Both the position numbers and the translations under genes were made by a program. The notes under the pieces are model-generated. The model ran no database searches and had not been told where the DNA came from. It was given only the letters and a program-made list of their open reading frames with translations. Shown here one piece after another: positions 8,446-16,521 of a stretch of DNA of 64,000 nucleotides. Source of the stretch: Algoriphagus antarcticus. Lineage in GTDB: Bacteria > Bacteroidota > Bacteroidia > Cytophagales > Cyclobacteriaceae. Location of the stretch: contig NZ_MSSW01000004.1 in assembly GCF_002150685.1 (NCBI RefSeq), positions 62,001 through 126,000 of the forward strand, read 5' to 3'. Each line of letters starts with the position of its first letter. Position 1 is the stretch's first letter.

Positions 8446-9170
8446 GTCTTACAGAACAATCTATCATCGGAGAATTAGTAGCAAAGGATTATCGCTATGC
8501 TACTGTATTTCAGAAAAACAAAATTGATTTCTGCTGCCAAGGCAATAGAACAATTGAAGAAGCTTGCGACAGAAAAAAAGTGAATATTGATGCTTTACTT
8601 TCTGAGTTGACAGAAGCAGCCCAAATAAATGAAACTGCCACTACAGATTTCAATTCATGGCCGTTAGACTTGCTGGCTGATTACATAGAGAAAAAACACC
8701 ACCGCTATGTGGAATCTCGAATCACTGAGATCAAGCCTATGCTTGCAAAGATCGTAAAGGTTCATGGAGAAATGCACCCTGAATTACTCGAGGTAGAGGA
8801 GCTGTTTCTCGGATCGGCAGGAGAACTGACAGCGCATATGAAGAAGGAGGAGTTTATTTTATTTCCTTTCGTCAAAAAACTGGTTCAAGCATCTGAGGAG
8901 AAAACGGAATTGACACCTGGCCATTTTGGAACGGTCGCCAATCCAGTCGCTATGATGATGGAGGAGCATGCAGCAGAGGGAGAGCGATTCAGAAAAATTG
9001 CTGAATTAACTGATGATTATACTCCACCAAAGGGTGCTTGTACTACTTATATGGTTACCTTTTCCTTATTGAAGGAATTTGAGCAGGATTTGCATTTGCA
9101 TATTCACCTGGAGAATAATATTTTATTCCCTAAAGCTATTGAATTAGAAAAATCCCAAGTCTATGCCTAA
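8442..9170 (+). CDS. ric: Iron-sulfur cluster repair di-iron protein (RIC/YtfE/ScdA family)
   Basis: RIC proteins help restore Fe-S clusters damaged by nitric oxide or peroxide. The 242-residue protein has the N-terminal ScdA domain with its signature cysteines (FCCQG, C31/C32, and C42), then a hemerythrin-like four-helix bundle with the di-iron ligands in KKHHRYVE, HGEMHPE, HMKKEEFILFP, EEHAAEGE and HIHLENNILFP. Length fits the family. Translational overlap on both sides ties it to the membrane protein before and the hemerythrin after. This gene is the strongest evidence that the operon answers nitrosative stress. Confidence 0.95.
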   Translation: MSLTEQSIIGELVAKDYRYATVFQKNKIDFCCQGNRTIEEACDRKKVNIDALLSELTEAAQINETATTDFNSWPLDLLADYIEKKHHRYVESRITEIKPMLAKIVKVHGEMHPELLEVEELFLGSAGELTAHMKKEEFILFPFVKKLVQASEEKTELTPGHFGTVANPVAMMMEEHAAEGERFRKIAELTDDYTPPKGACTTYMVTFSLLKEFEQDLHLHIHLENNILFPKAIELEKSQVYA

Positions 9171-9642
9171 TCAGCCTATAAAGAGACATATAGCACTTCA
9201 GCCTTTAAGCCGTGATCATCATCACGGCTTATTGTTCTGCTGGAAAGTTCGATCCGGAGTAAAGAGAGGCATTGATGTCAGCCGAATGAAAGCTCATGCT
9301 ATTTGGTTCTGGGAATCACATTTGGTTTCGCATTTTGCTGAGGAAGAAGCAGTAGTATTTCCAATTTTAGGAAAAGAAAATGAATTGATCCAGCAGGCAC
9401 TTGCCGAACATGCAGAGTTAAAAAAGTTGTTTTCCCAAGAGGAAATGGATTATGAGTTTCTGAATTACCTTCAGGTGGCCTTGGAAAAACACATTCGATT
9501 TGAGGAGCGGATTCTTTTTAATGAAATTCAAGAAGTGGCCAATGCTGATCAACTGGCGGCAGTAGATCAACACAATTCTTCCAATGACGAGGAGTTTGAA
9601 TGGGCGGATGATTATTGGAATTGGAAGAAATCAGAGGCATAG
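9163..9642 (+). CDS. Hemerythrin-domain protein
   Basis: A stand-alone 159-residue four-helix bundle with an HHE-type ligand set: SRDHHHGLL near residue 18, HLVSHFAEEEAVVFP near 65, HAELKK near 92 and HIRFEERILF near 115. Such proteins bind a di-iron centre and can carry oxygen or NO, or store iron. It overlaps the RIC gene by 8 bp and is the last gene of the operon. The tail is acidic and aromatic (DDYWNW). A 15-bp duplication straddles its stop codon. Confidence 0.85.
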   Translation: MPNQPIKRHIALQPLSRDHHHGLLFCWKVRSGVKRGIDVSRMKAHAIWFWESHLVSHFAEEEAVVFPILGKENELIQQALAEHAELKKLFSQEEMDYEFLNYLQVALEKHIRFEERILFNEIQEVANADQLAAVDQHNSSNDEEFEWADDYWNWKKSEA

Positions 9643-9660
9643 TTATCAGAGGCATAGTTA
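9631..9660 (+). repeat. Perfect 15-bp tandem duplication at a stop codon
   Basis: TCAGAGGCATAGTTA occurs twice back to back (9631-9645, 9646-9660). The first copy contains the last codons and stop of the hemerythrin gene, so the second adds a copy of the gene's end into the intergenic region. Confidence 0.9.
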
Positions 9661-10035
9661 ATTATGCTTTTTATAGTGTTTTGACACTTCGGCTAATTTA
9701 AAAATTTTCTCTCTGTTCTTTTTGCTTCGTCAACCTTTTTCCGTGAACCAACGTTCGTGGTATATATTAAAGAGATAGCCTTACGTATAAACTTTTGGCT
9801 ATTTTTTGTTTTAAATACGCTTCCCTTGAATTTACAGGTTTCACATATTTCCTTTGGTACTTCAACTGCATCTGTCAGACCGGATATTTGTGGGCTTTTC
9901 CGAAAGAATAAAGCCTTTATTTATTAGCCCCCAGTGATTTTAAGGATTACGTAGGTAGGGCAATTTTTCCAGACTTCTCACTTTTATATACCCGATCATA
10001 TCATGCTTGGGTTCAAATTCTTACCTCAAAAAACC
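9643..10035. other. Intergenic region after the RIC operon
   Basis: No open frame of note. It holds the end of the 15-bp duplication, the terminator at 9775-9807, and about 220 bp of AT-rich leader before the Rnk-like gene. I see no tRNA or strong promoter. Confidence 0.6.
9775..9807 (+). terminator. Probable terminator of the Rrf2-RIC operon
   Basis: ATAGCC (9775-9780) pairs with GGCTAT (9797-9802) over a 16-base loop and is followed by six T residues. It lies 133 bp after the last operon gene. Confidence 0.6.
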
Positions 10036-10422
10036 ATGAAGCCAATACTCACAAAATCAGATTATAATACCATTAAGGATTTGATCGTCAATACTCCTTC
10101 TCACCTGATTACTAAGGAGATTTCTTTGCTTGCCAAAGAGATAGAAAAAGCTAAAAAAGTACCTGAGGAAAAAATTGATGCTACTGTGATTCGTATCAAT
10201 TCTCATTTCGAAGTACAGGATGTAGCTTCTGGGCAACTTTTGAAATTCCAGATGACCTTACCAAAGTATAGTAACCTGGCGGAAAAGAAACTTTCAATAC
10301 TTACTCCATTAGGAGTTGCTCTAATTGGTTGTCAAGAAGGAATGCAGATCGAATATGTGCTGCCAGGAGGATTGAAAAAACTTAAAATCCTAAGTGTAAA
10401 GAATCATGTGCATGCAGATTGA
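10036..10422 (+). CDS. GreA/GreB C-terminal domain protein (Rnk-like)
   Basis: The 128-residue product from ATG 10036 has a short helical N-terminus (about 50 residues) and a C-terminal FKBP-like domain of the GreA/GreB/Rnk group, seen in ILTPLGVALIGCQEGMQIEY. Rnk proteins bind RNA polymerase near the secondary channel; the N-terminal helices are too short for a GreA coiled coil, so transcript cleavage is unlikely. An upstream ATG at 10003 would add 11 residues of no clear role. It is monocistronic, closed by a terminator. Confidence 0.8.
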   Translation: MKPILTKSDYNTIKDLIVNTPSHLITKEISLLAKEIEKAKKVPEEKIDATVIRINSHFEVQDVASGQLLKFQMTLPKYSNLAEKKLSILTPLGVALIGCQEGMQIEYVLPGGLKKLKILSVKNHVHAD

Positions 10423-10448
10423 AAAAAGCTACCAATAGCCTTTTTTTT
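10422..10448 (+). terminator. Terminator after the Rnk-like gene
   Basis: GCTA and TAGC flank a 4-base loop; the surrounding A6 and T8 runs extend the stem past one mismatch and provide the U tract. The symmetric A/T runs may let it work for both strands. Confidence 0.6.
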
Positions 10449-10505
10449 GTATGATAATTACCAATTATTGGCATCGTAGAACCAGCTCACTAATCTAAGT
10501 TTTCA

Positions 10506-10531
10506 GGAGAAGCAAAATTATCTGCTTCTCC
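10506..10531. other. Stable hairpin without T-run
   Basis: GGAGAAGCA (10506-10514) is perfectly complementary to TGCTTCTCC (10523-10531) across an 8-base loop. It lies 55 bp beyond the stop of the minus-strand TrpF-like gene and may protect or end its mRNA. Confidence 0.55.
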
Positions 10532-10585
10532 AGTAGCTGGTCTTGCCATTTCTCAATTCAAGAAAGTTTTCTATGTGTTGGGCGA

Positions 10586-11206
10586 TTACTCTTCTATCTC
10601 TAGTGCTTCCAGAATATCGGCTAATTCATTAAAGTCTTTAAAGCCAGGCTTGATCTCTAGTCCTCCAGTAAGAGAGATGCCATATAGGTTCAACTCAGCG
10701 ATTAAATCTTGGACATTCTCGGCGGTAATGCCAACACCCAGGATAACTTTGCAATTTTCGCTAATAAGCTTTATGGCTTTGATGTCATCTTCATCAAGCA
10801 CTGCATGATCTGAAGTGATATGAAAAATAATCCCGGATTGACTGAGTTTCTCAGCCACTTCCAATTCAATGTTCTTCACTTCCTTCAAATCCATTTTGTA
10901 GATCAAGCCCTGACCTTTACCTTCCAAATCAGCTAGATGTTCGATTCTGTCATGCTCGATCCATTTCACAGATGGATAGTTCTTTATGGTCTCGGATACC
11001 TGATATGCATCGTAGGTTTCAAATTCACCTACAAACTCAAGCCCGGAAACCCAACCTGTGATCTCATTATACTGAGTGGGAGTGATGAATTTTTCAGATT
11101 CTTCTTCCAAAGAAAAACCTAATAAATCCACATACATTCCGGCGCAATACCGAGCATCAGAGAGATTGGTGATGCCGCTTATTTTTACAAAAGTTCTTAG
11201 AGCCAT
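10586..11206 (-). CDS. TrpF-like (beta/alpha)8 protein lacking the catalytic cysteine
   Basis: Phosphoribosylanthranilate isomerase (TrpF) is a 200-residue barrel with an N-terminal KICGIT motif whose Cys is the general base. This 206-residue protein has KISGITNLSDA at residues 8-18, with Ser10 in place of that Cys. The C-terminal phosphate-binding area is recognisable as GGLEIKPGFKD. No other trp gene is near. A Bacteroidota paralogue with a different activity or a binding role is more likely than the tryptophan enzyme. The gene stands alone between terminator-like hairpins and a divergent promoter region. Confidence 0.75.
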   Translation of the reverse strand: MALRTFVKISGITNLSDARYCAGMYVDLLGFSLEEESEKFITPTQYNEITGWVSGLEFVGEFETYDAYQVSETIKNYPSVKWIEHDRIEHLADLEGKGQGLIYKMDLKEVKNIELEVAEKLSQSGIIFHITSDHAVLDEDDIKAIKLISENCKVILGVGITAENVQDLIAELNLYGISLTGGLEIKPGFKDFNELADILEALEIEE

Positions 11207-11335
11207 GGTTAAAATATTGAAGTCGCTAAGTTAAACAGGATGATCGGCTAGAAAAATGTATTTCGAAACTGTAAGTAAACTCACTTATCCAGATATTTAA
11301 GAAAATACTAGTATTTTTAGTCATCGAAAGTCACC

Positions 11336-11995
11336 ATGAATAGACGCCTACCCAGTATTATTTTAATCGTATTTGCTCTTTTTACTTCTTGTGCTAAAGA
11401 AATAGAAGAAGGACAAGTGGATTTAGGCTATGATTTCCAGCCGTTGGAAATTGGCTTATTCTGGATTTATAGCGTAGATCAAACTACTTATTTTGGTGAA
11501 AATGATTCTGTACAAGAGCTGTTTTTTTATAAAGACAGAATAAGAAGCTTTTATACAAATGCTGAAGACGAGCAGGCTTTTATCATGCAGCGTTCCAAAT
11601 CCTCAGATGAAATTAATTGGGTTACTGAAATAGAATATACATTGATTCAGCGCGACTTGTCACTTGTGAGAACCATCCAAAATCAATCACTGGTTACCTT
11701 GGTCTTTCCTCCGAAAGATGGAGTTGTGTGGAATGGGAATGTCTATAGAAATGATGTAGAAGACGATTTTGAGTTAATCAATTCTGGTAATTCCATTCGT
11801 ATCAATCAGGAGGATAGCGATGATAAAGTGACTTATAGGGATATTCGCTATGAGATATATGACAAGAATGTAGGCTTGGTGGAAAGGTATGATGAAGTAC
11901 TGACTTACTGCTCCAGAAATGATTGCCTCGGAGATATGTTGATTGATTCAGGATCTAAGGTTCAAATGAAATTGACCGATAATGGAAAGGATTAA
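11336..11995 (+). CDS. Lipoprotein of unknown function
   Basis: A lipoprotein signal peptide ends at FTSC (Cys20), followed by an acidic linker (AKEIEEGQVD), a layout that in Bacteroidota favours export to the outer membrane. The mature 200 residues are beta-rich and contain several aromatic-rich strands (GLFWIYSVDQTTYF). Two cysteines near the end (YCSRNDC) may form a disulfide. The gene overlaps the downstream subtilase by 14 bp, so the two products are made together; the lipoprotein may be an inhibitor, chaperone or partner of the protease, which is inference. Confidence 0.65.
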   Translation: MNRRLPSIILIVFALFTSCAKEIEEGQVDLGYDFQPLEIGLFWIYSVDQTTYFGENDSVQELFFYKDRIRSFYTNAEDEQAFIMQRSKSSDEINWVTEIEYTLIQRDLSLVRTIQNQSLVTLVFPPKDGVVWNGNVYRNDVEDDFELINSGNSIRINQEDSDDKVTYRDIRYEIYDKNVGLVERYDEVLTYCSRNDCLGDMLIDSGSKVQMKLTDNGKD

Positions 11996-13646
11996 ATTTT
12001 TAGCTTTTTTTTTACTTGGAGTGGCTTTTTCTGGGAGTCTCGCTGCGCAAGATCGCTATGCGGTATTCTACAAGTACAAGCCGCAGGAAAGTCTTTCATT
12101 GGAGAAACCAAATGAATTTCTAAGTCAAAAAGCTTTGGATCGTAGAATTAAAGAAGGAGTAGCTCCTGATAGTTTGGATCTTCCTGTTTCGCAGAAATAT
12201 GTGGATGCAGTAGATGAGAAGTCTACTTACATCTTGTATTCCAGCAAATGGTTTAATGCGACGCTACTAGTAACTGATGAAGCTGGAGTTAAGGAATTGC
12301 AAGCTTTGCCTTTTGTAGAAAGAGTAGAGCTGGTGGGCAGAAGCTTTATCCCAAGACCAAATGCTAGACAAGACAGTAAGATTTTGGCCTCTATTACTAA
12401 TAAGCATAGTCCTCCTACCGCAAAAAATGACCGGATTTTAGCTACTGATGAGGAAACTTACGATTTTCAGAATTCACTGCTGGGAATAGATAAAATGCAT
12501 GAGGAAGGCTTTACTGGAAAAGGAGTGACTGTCGCCGTTTTTGATGCGGGTTTTCCAGGTACAAATACTGCGAGCTCTCTGGTTCATCTGCAGACAAACG
12601 GGCAAATAATTGGAACAAAAGACTTCGTAAGGCCTTGGAATACGAATGTGTATTCTGACAATCAACATGGAACTAATGTGCTTTCACTCATTGCATCAAA
12701 CGAGCCAGGGAAAATGCTATCAGGAGCTCCGGATGCAGACTATATACTAGTGATGACAGAGGAAGTAGCTACTGAATATTGGGTCGAGGAGTACAACTGG
12801 GTTCGGGCAGCAGAATATGCCGACAGCCTAGGCACAGACATTATAAGCAGTTCGGTAGGGTATTGGGACTTTGATGATCCTGAGATGAATTACACGGTAG
12901 AGGATTTGGATGGCGAAACCACTATAATTGCCCGCGGAGCTAGTATCGCAGCCAGCAAAGGGATTTTAGTGATAAATAGCGCGGGCAATAGCGGTCCAGC
13001 ATTATCTACAATTACTTCTCCTTCAGATGCAAAAGGTATTTTGGCAATTGGGTCTGTGAATAGAGAATTGGTCGTTTCCAGCTTCAGCTCACGCGGCCCC
13101 ACTGGAGATGGTAGAATTAAGCCAGACTTGGCAGCTTTTGGTGAAGGTACAGTTTTGATCAGATCCAATGGCGCAGTAGGTTTTGCCAGTGGCACTTCTT
13201 TTTCAGCTCCTCAAATAGCCGCATTGGCGGCGGGACTATGGGAAGCCAAACCAGAATGGACAAAGGATAAGTTGCTGGAAAGTTTGATAAATAGCGGAAC
13301 ACAAGCCGAAGAACCGGATAATTTATTAGGCTATGGAATTCCCAATTTCTTTGATGCGCTTTACGGAGAAATACTTGCAGTAGAAGAAAACGAGGAAGCA
13401 TTAGCCTGGAAAGTTTATCCTAACCCAATTCTTGGTGATGCGTTGAATATTTACTTTGGAAATAGCCTGAGTGCGGAATTTTCTATAATTGATCTACATG
13501 GCAGAACGTTACAAACTGAAGTGCTCAACAGATCCACCCTCAAAGAACCTTTCCAGATTCTTTTGCAAGGAGTTAAGCCAGGTTTATATATGATTCAGAT
13601 GCAGAATAGCTCGTTGATCATGCAGGGCAAATTGATAAGGCAATAG
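11982..13646 (+). CDS. S8 family serine peptidase (subtilase) with type IX secretion C-terminal domain
   Basis: A signal peptide (cleavage near SLAAQ) precedes a propeptide-like region of about 140 residues and a subtilisin catalytic domain. The triad is visible: D188 (VFDAGFPG), H229 (QHGTN), S406 (SGTSFSAPQ), with the oxyanion Asn in NSAGNSG. The last 80 residues begin with WKVYPNPILGD and end in a basic strand, the type A sorting signal of the type IX secretion system. The enzyme is therefore exported to the surface or medium. It follows the lipoprotein gene in an overlapping pair. Confidence 0.93.
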   Translation: MERIKFLAFFLLGVAFSGSLAAQDRYAVFYKYKPQESLSLEKPNEFLSQKALDRRIKEGVAPDSLDLPVSQKYVDAVDEKSTYILYSSKWFNATLLVTDEAGVKELQALPFVERVELVGRSFIPRPNARQDSKILASITNKHSPPTAKNDRILATDEETYDFQNSLLGIDKMHEEGFTGKGVTVAVFDAGFPGTNTASSLVHLQTNGQIIGTKDFVRPWNTNVYSDNQHGTNVLSLIASNEPGKMLSGAPDADYILVMTEEVATEYWVEEYNWVRAAEYADSLGTDIISSSVGYWDFDDPEMNYTVEDLDGETTIIARGASIAASKGILVINSAGNSGPALSTITSPSDAKGILAIGSVNRELVVSSFSSRGPTGDGRIKPDLAAFGEGTVLIRSNGAVGFASGTSFSAPQIAALAAGLWEAKPEWTKDKLLESLINSGTQAEEPDNLLGYGIPNFFDALYGEILAVEENEEALAWKVYPNPILGDALNIYFGNSLSAEFSIIDLHGRTLQTEVLNRSTLKEPFQILLQGVKPGLYMIQMQNSSLIMQGKLIRQ

Positions 13647-14015
13647 GAATTTGGAGGCTGAGTATTATCTTGGTTTTTGAGGTTTTGAGCTATATTAACA
13701 TTGAAAGAAACGCGATATTAATCCCATAAAACAGTTACTATAACGTTTCTTCCGTCATCTGCCTGCCCGATGCGGTGGGTTTTCCAGCCCTTTTATATAA
13801 GGAGAAATATTCTGTCTCTTCATTAAAAATTGTGATTATACGGAATCGTGCCAGTATAAAATTTATAGGATCGAAAATCCAAAGACACATTGAATTCTGG
13901 TTTACTCCGGTCTTCGGTCTTCCAACCTATTGACCAAAGAGAATTCGCTTACTGGCAGAATAGCGTATGTACAGATTAAAAATTATCTTAATATAAAACC
14001 TAACAACTAACATCC
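13647..14015. other. Intergenic region with degenerate repeat fragments
   Basis: No gene is seen in this 369-bp gap. It contains a CTGCCTGCC fragment near 13760, which recurs inverted near 31700, and a GGTCTTCGGTCTTCC stretch near 13910, a member of a degenerate GACCGAAGACC family also seen near 28305 and 39500. Confidence 0.5.
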
Positions 14016-14675
14016 ATGTCCCCATTAATTGCCCCTTCTATATTAGCTGCTGATTTTGCAAACCTTCAAAGGGAAGTAGAAATGCTCAATTCCTCAGTGG
14101 CAGATTATATTCATATAGATATAATGGACGGGGTATTTGTTCCGAATATTTCCTTTGGTATTCCTGTGATGCAGGCGATTCATCGCCATGCGAACAAGCC
14201 ACTGGATGTGCACTTGATGATCGTGAATCCAGATAATTTTTTGGAAGCTTTTAGAGATGCAGGTGCTGAAGTCATCTCGGTGCATTACGAAGCTTGCACG
14301 CATTTGCACCGCACTTTACAGGCGATAGCCGACCTTGGTGCGAAGCCTGGTGTGGCAATTAATCCCCATACACCTGTGGAATTTTTGACCGATGTCATCC
14401 AGGATATTGACATGGTGTGCATGATGTCTGTGAATCCGGGATTTGGTGGACAGAAATTTATAGAGAATACCTATTCGAAAATTTCCCGCCTGAAGGACTT
14501 GATTTTGGCAAAGGGAGCTAAGGCAAGAATTGAAATTGATGGAGGTGTAAATCTTCAAAATGCGCCCAAATTGCTTGCTGCGGGTGCTGATGTGTTTGTA
14601 GCAGGCAGTTTTGTGTTCAATTCCTCAGACCCTGTCAAGACAATCAGTGAGCTTAAGAGTATTTCTCAGGATTAA
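14016..14675 (+). CDS. rpe: Ribulose-phosphate 3-epimerase
   Basis: Interconverts ribulose-5-phosphate and xylulose-5-phosphate in the pentose phosphate pathway. The 219-residue barrel has all hallmarks: APSILAADF at the start, metal-binding His and Asp in HIDIMDGVFVPN, DVHLMI, the substrate loop VNPGFGGQKF, and the catalytic Asp and phosphate site in EIDGGVN and AGSFVF. The start at 14016 is the natural one for the family. It appears to be a single-gene unit. Confidence 0.97.
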   Translation: MSPLIAPSILAADFANLQREVEMLNSSVADYIHIDIMDGVFVPNISFGIPVMQAIHRHANKPLDVHLMIVNPDNFLEAFRDAGAEVISVHYEACTHLHRTLQAIADLGAKPGVAINPHTPVEFLTDVIQDIDMVCMMSVNPGFGGQKFIENTYSKISRLKDLILAKGAKARIEIDGGVNLQNAPKLLAAGADVFVAGSFVFNSSDPVKTISELKSISQD

Positions 14676-14788
14676 ACTTCTCTCACACCATTTATCCTAA
14701 AAAACCTTAAAAAGCTGATTTATTTCTTGAATTATTGACTTTTGGTTTTTTTATTGGAGAATATATAGAAATCAAAATCACAAAGTTT

Positions 14789-15298
14789 ATGAAAAAGGTA
14801 CTGCTTTTCGGAGCGTTGTTCGCGTTCCTAGGGCTTGCTGCTTACGCACAAGATGAGGAGAAAGTCACAGATGAAGACTTGGCTAAATATGCAAATGTAG
14901 AGGTGACATTTGATAATTACGTAAATTCAAAAACGGAAGAATTGAAGTCAATGATTTTGGAGAATGAGATTTTCCAAGGTGGTGGCAGATATAATGAAAT
15001 CAAAGCGGCTTGGGATGATGAAGCTAAAATGACTGAAGCAAAAGTTACTGAGGAAGAAAAAGTCGCCTATGAAGAAGTTAAGGAATTCCAGGCCTCTCTT
15101 CAGGGAGTTTTGAAAGAATATAAGACAGGCTTAATTGTGGATGAGGAGATTTTGGGGGCTGGTACTTATAATAAAGTATTGAAAGCTACTAATGATGATC
15201 CAACCATTAAAGAGAAACTGGATAATATGATCGCTGAAATGAAAGCGAAACAAGCTGCTGAAAAGGCGGACACTACAAAAGTGACAGACGGAAAATAA
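14789..15298 (+). CDS. Secreted, highly charged helical protein
   Basis: From ATG 14789 the protein opens with a signal peptide (KKVLLFGALFAFLGLAAYAQ). The mature part of about 150 residues is rich in Glu, Lys and Ala and almost wholly helical, ending AAEKADTTKVTDGK. Such proteins in Bacteroidota are annotated as periplasmic DUF4168-like; I cannot confirm that here. A frame from 14735 would add 18 non-leader residues. A strong terminator follows at 15323. Confidence 0.65.
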   Translation: MKKVLLFGALFAFLGLAAYAQDEEKVTDEDLAKYANVEVTFDNYVNSKTEELKSMILENEIFQGGGRYNEIKAAWDDEAKMTEAKVTEEEKVAYEEVKEFQASLQGVLKEYKTGLIVDEEILGAGTYNKVLKATNDDPTIKEKLDNMIAEMKAKQAAEKADTTKVTDGK

Positions 15299-15322
15299 AT
15301 TCATTTTCAAGTTATTATGAAG

Positions 15323-15352
15323 ATGCCTCCCAATCGGGAGGCATTTTTTTTT
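15323..15352 (+). terminator. Strong rho-independent terminator, GCCTCC family
   Basis: ATGCCTCCC pairs with GGGAGGCAT across AATC and is followed by nine T residues. The same stem core recurs at 20353, 26009 and, on the minus strand, 49251. Confidence 0.92.
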
Positions 15353-15392
15353 AATTTCACACCATTAGTCCCAAGCAATCGTTAAGAAAAGT

Positions 15393-16424
15393 ATGAATTT
15401 TATAAAGCTGCCGCTCTCAATTATTCTTTGTTTTTTACTTACAGCTGTGTTTGCACAGGAAGAAGATATTTTCGGAATCTCTGCAAAAGCCAAAAATCCC
15501 AAAAGTGAGTCTGGTATGGGTAATGTTGCCCGGAATGTCTTGGAGATGCTAAGTGTGGAGCTTTCTGGAGGAGGTGCTTACCAGCAGTTTGGGACAAGTT
15601 TTTATTCTGCGAATCCAAGCCTTTACCCCTTTTCACGATATCAAAATCTAGATGGAGATCCTCTGGATATTACTGAAGAAAATCCGCTGGACATGAAAGG
15701 TGGAGACTGGATGTTTCCAATATGGAATGGGGGAGTGAGAATCAACCTTTTCAACCTTCTAACTATTGGAGGAGGTTACGGGCAAGAGTCGGGAAATCTA
15801 TCACCTATTCAGGGGGATAATTATCAGTTTAATTTTGAAGGTGCTAACTACCGAGCTAGTAAAGTGTACGGCACCATAGGTTTGGTTCTTTACGATGCCA
15901 ATAGAAGAAGGGCCTTTTTAAACTGGAGGTATAGAAATTACTCTTCTTCCAATCTTTATATGCAGTCAGAGCTCAGACAGCGGGCTAAGCAGAATTATCC
16001 TTGGAGATTTGTTTTAGAAGCTGAGTTGGGTAAACTGAATCTTAAGGAAGCATATAGAGGAATTGATTCAAGATTTCCTAATGGTCCAGTTTCAAGCGTT
16101 CCTAGACTGTTAGCTTCAGATGAGAACTATTATGGCCTAGGCTTGAGAATAGAGCGTGACTTCTCCGAGTACACCAAGATGTTTATCAAAGGAGGAGCTG
16201 ATTTCCGCAAATTCACTTATGCTGCAGCTGATTTTTCGGAAGTACAAGACCTCGACCAAAAGTTATATGCGTTGCAATTTGGATTGGCAGTTCGCTTTCC
16301 AGGGACTAAGCGTTGCAAAATTGCTGGTTGCGGCGTGGTGATGAAGCATATGCACAACGGAATCGAGTACAGAGGAAGCGGGATATTCAATTTTCAAGAC
16401 AGGAAAGTAGGACAGTGGTACTAA
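15393..16424 (+). CDS. Outer-membrane or periplasmic beta-barrel protein, unknown function
   Basis: The 343-residue protein has a signal peptide ending VFAQ and then alternating beta strands rich in Tyr and Gly, with sequences such as GGVRINLF, GGGYGQES and GLGLRIERDF typical of barrel hairpins. The last residue pattern (VGQWY) ends in an aromatic residue, as outer-membrane barrels do. The late segment RFPGTKRCKIAGCGVVMKH, with two cysteines and a His-rich stretch, is unusual for a barrel and may bind metal or sit in the periplasm. It is separated from gyrA by 97 bp. Confidence 0.6.
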   Translation: MNFIKLPLSIILCFLLTAVFAQEEDIFGISAKAKNPKSESGMGNVARNVLEMLSVELSGGGAYQQFGTSFYSANPSLYPFSRYQNLDGDPLDITEENPLDMKGGDWMFPIWNGGVRINLFNLLTIGGGYGQESGNLSPIQGDNYQFNFEGANYRASKVYGTIGLVLYDANRRRAFLNWRYRNYSSSNLYMQSELRQRAKQNYPWRFVLEAELGKLNLKEAYRGIDSRFPNGPVSSVPRLLASDENYYGLGLRIERDFSEYTKMFIKGGADFRKFTYAAADFSEVQDLDQKLYALQFGLAVRFPGTKRCKIAGCGVVMKHMHNGIEYRGSGIFNFQDRKVGQWY

Positions 16425-16521
16425 AAGTCTTACTTATCCACTTTGGTCTTGGTAATCTCTTTTCAAAACTAGTCTGTTTTTACTATCTTGCAGTCTTAAC
16501 CGACCCCGTGAATAGCATTAT

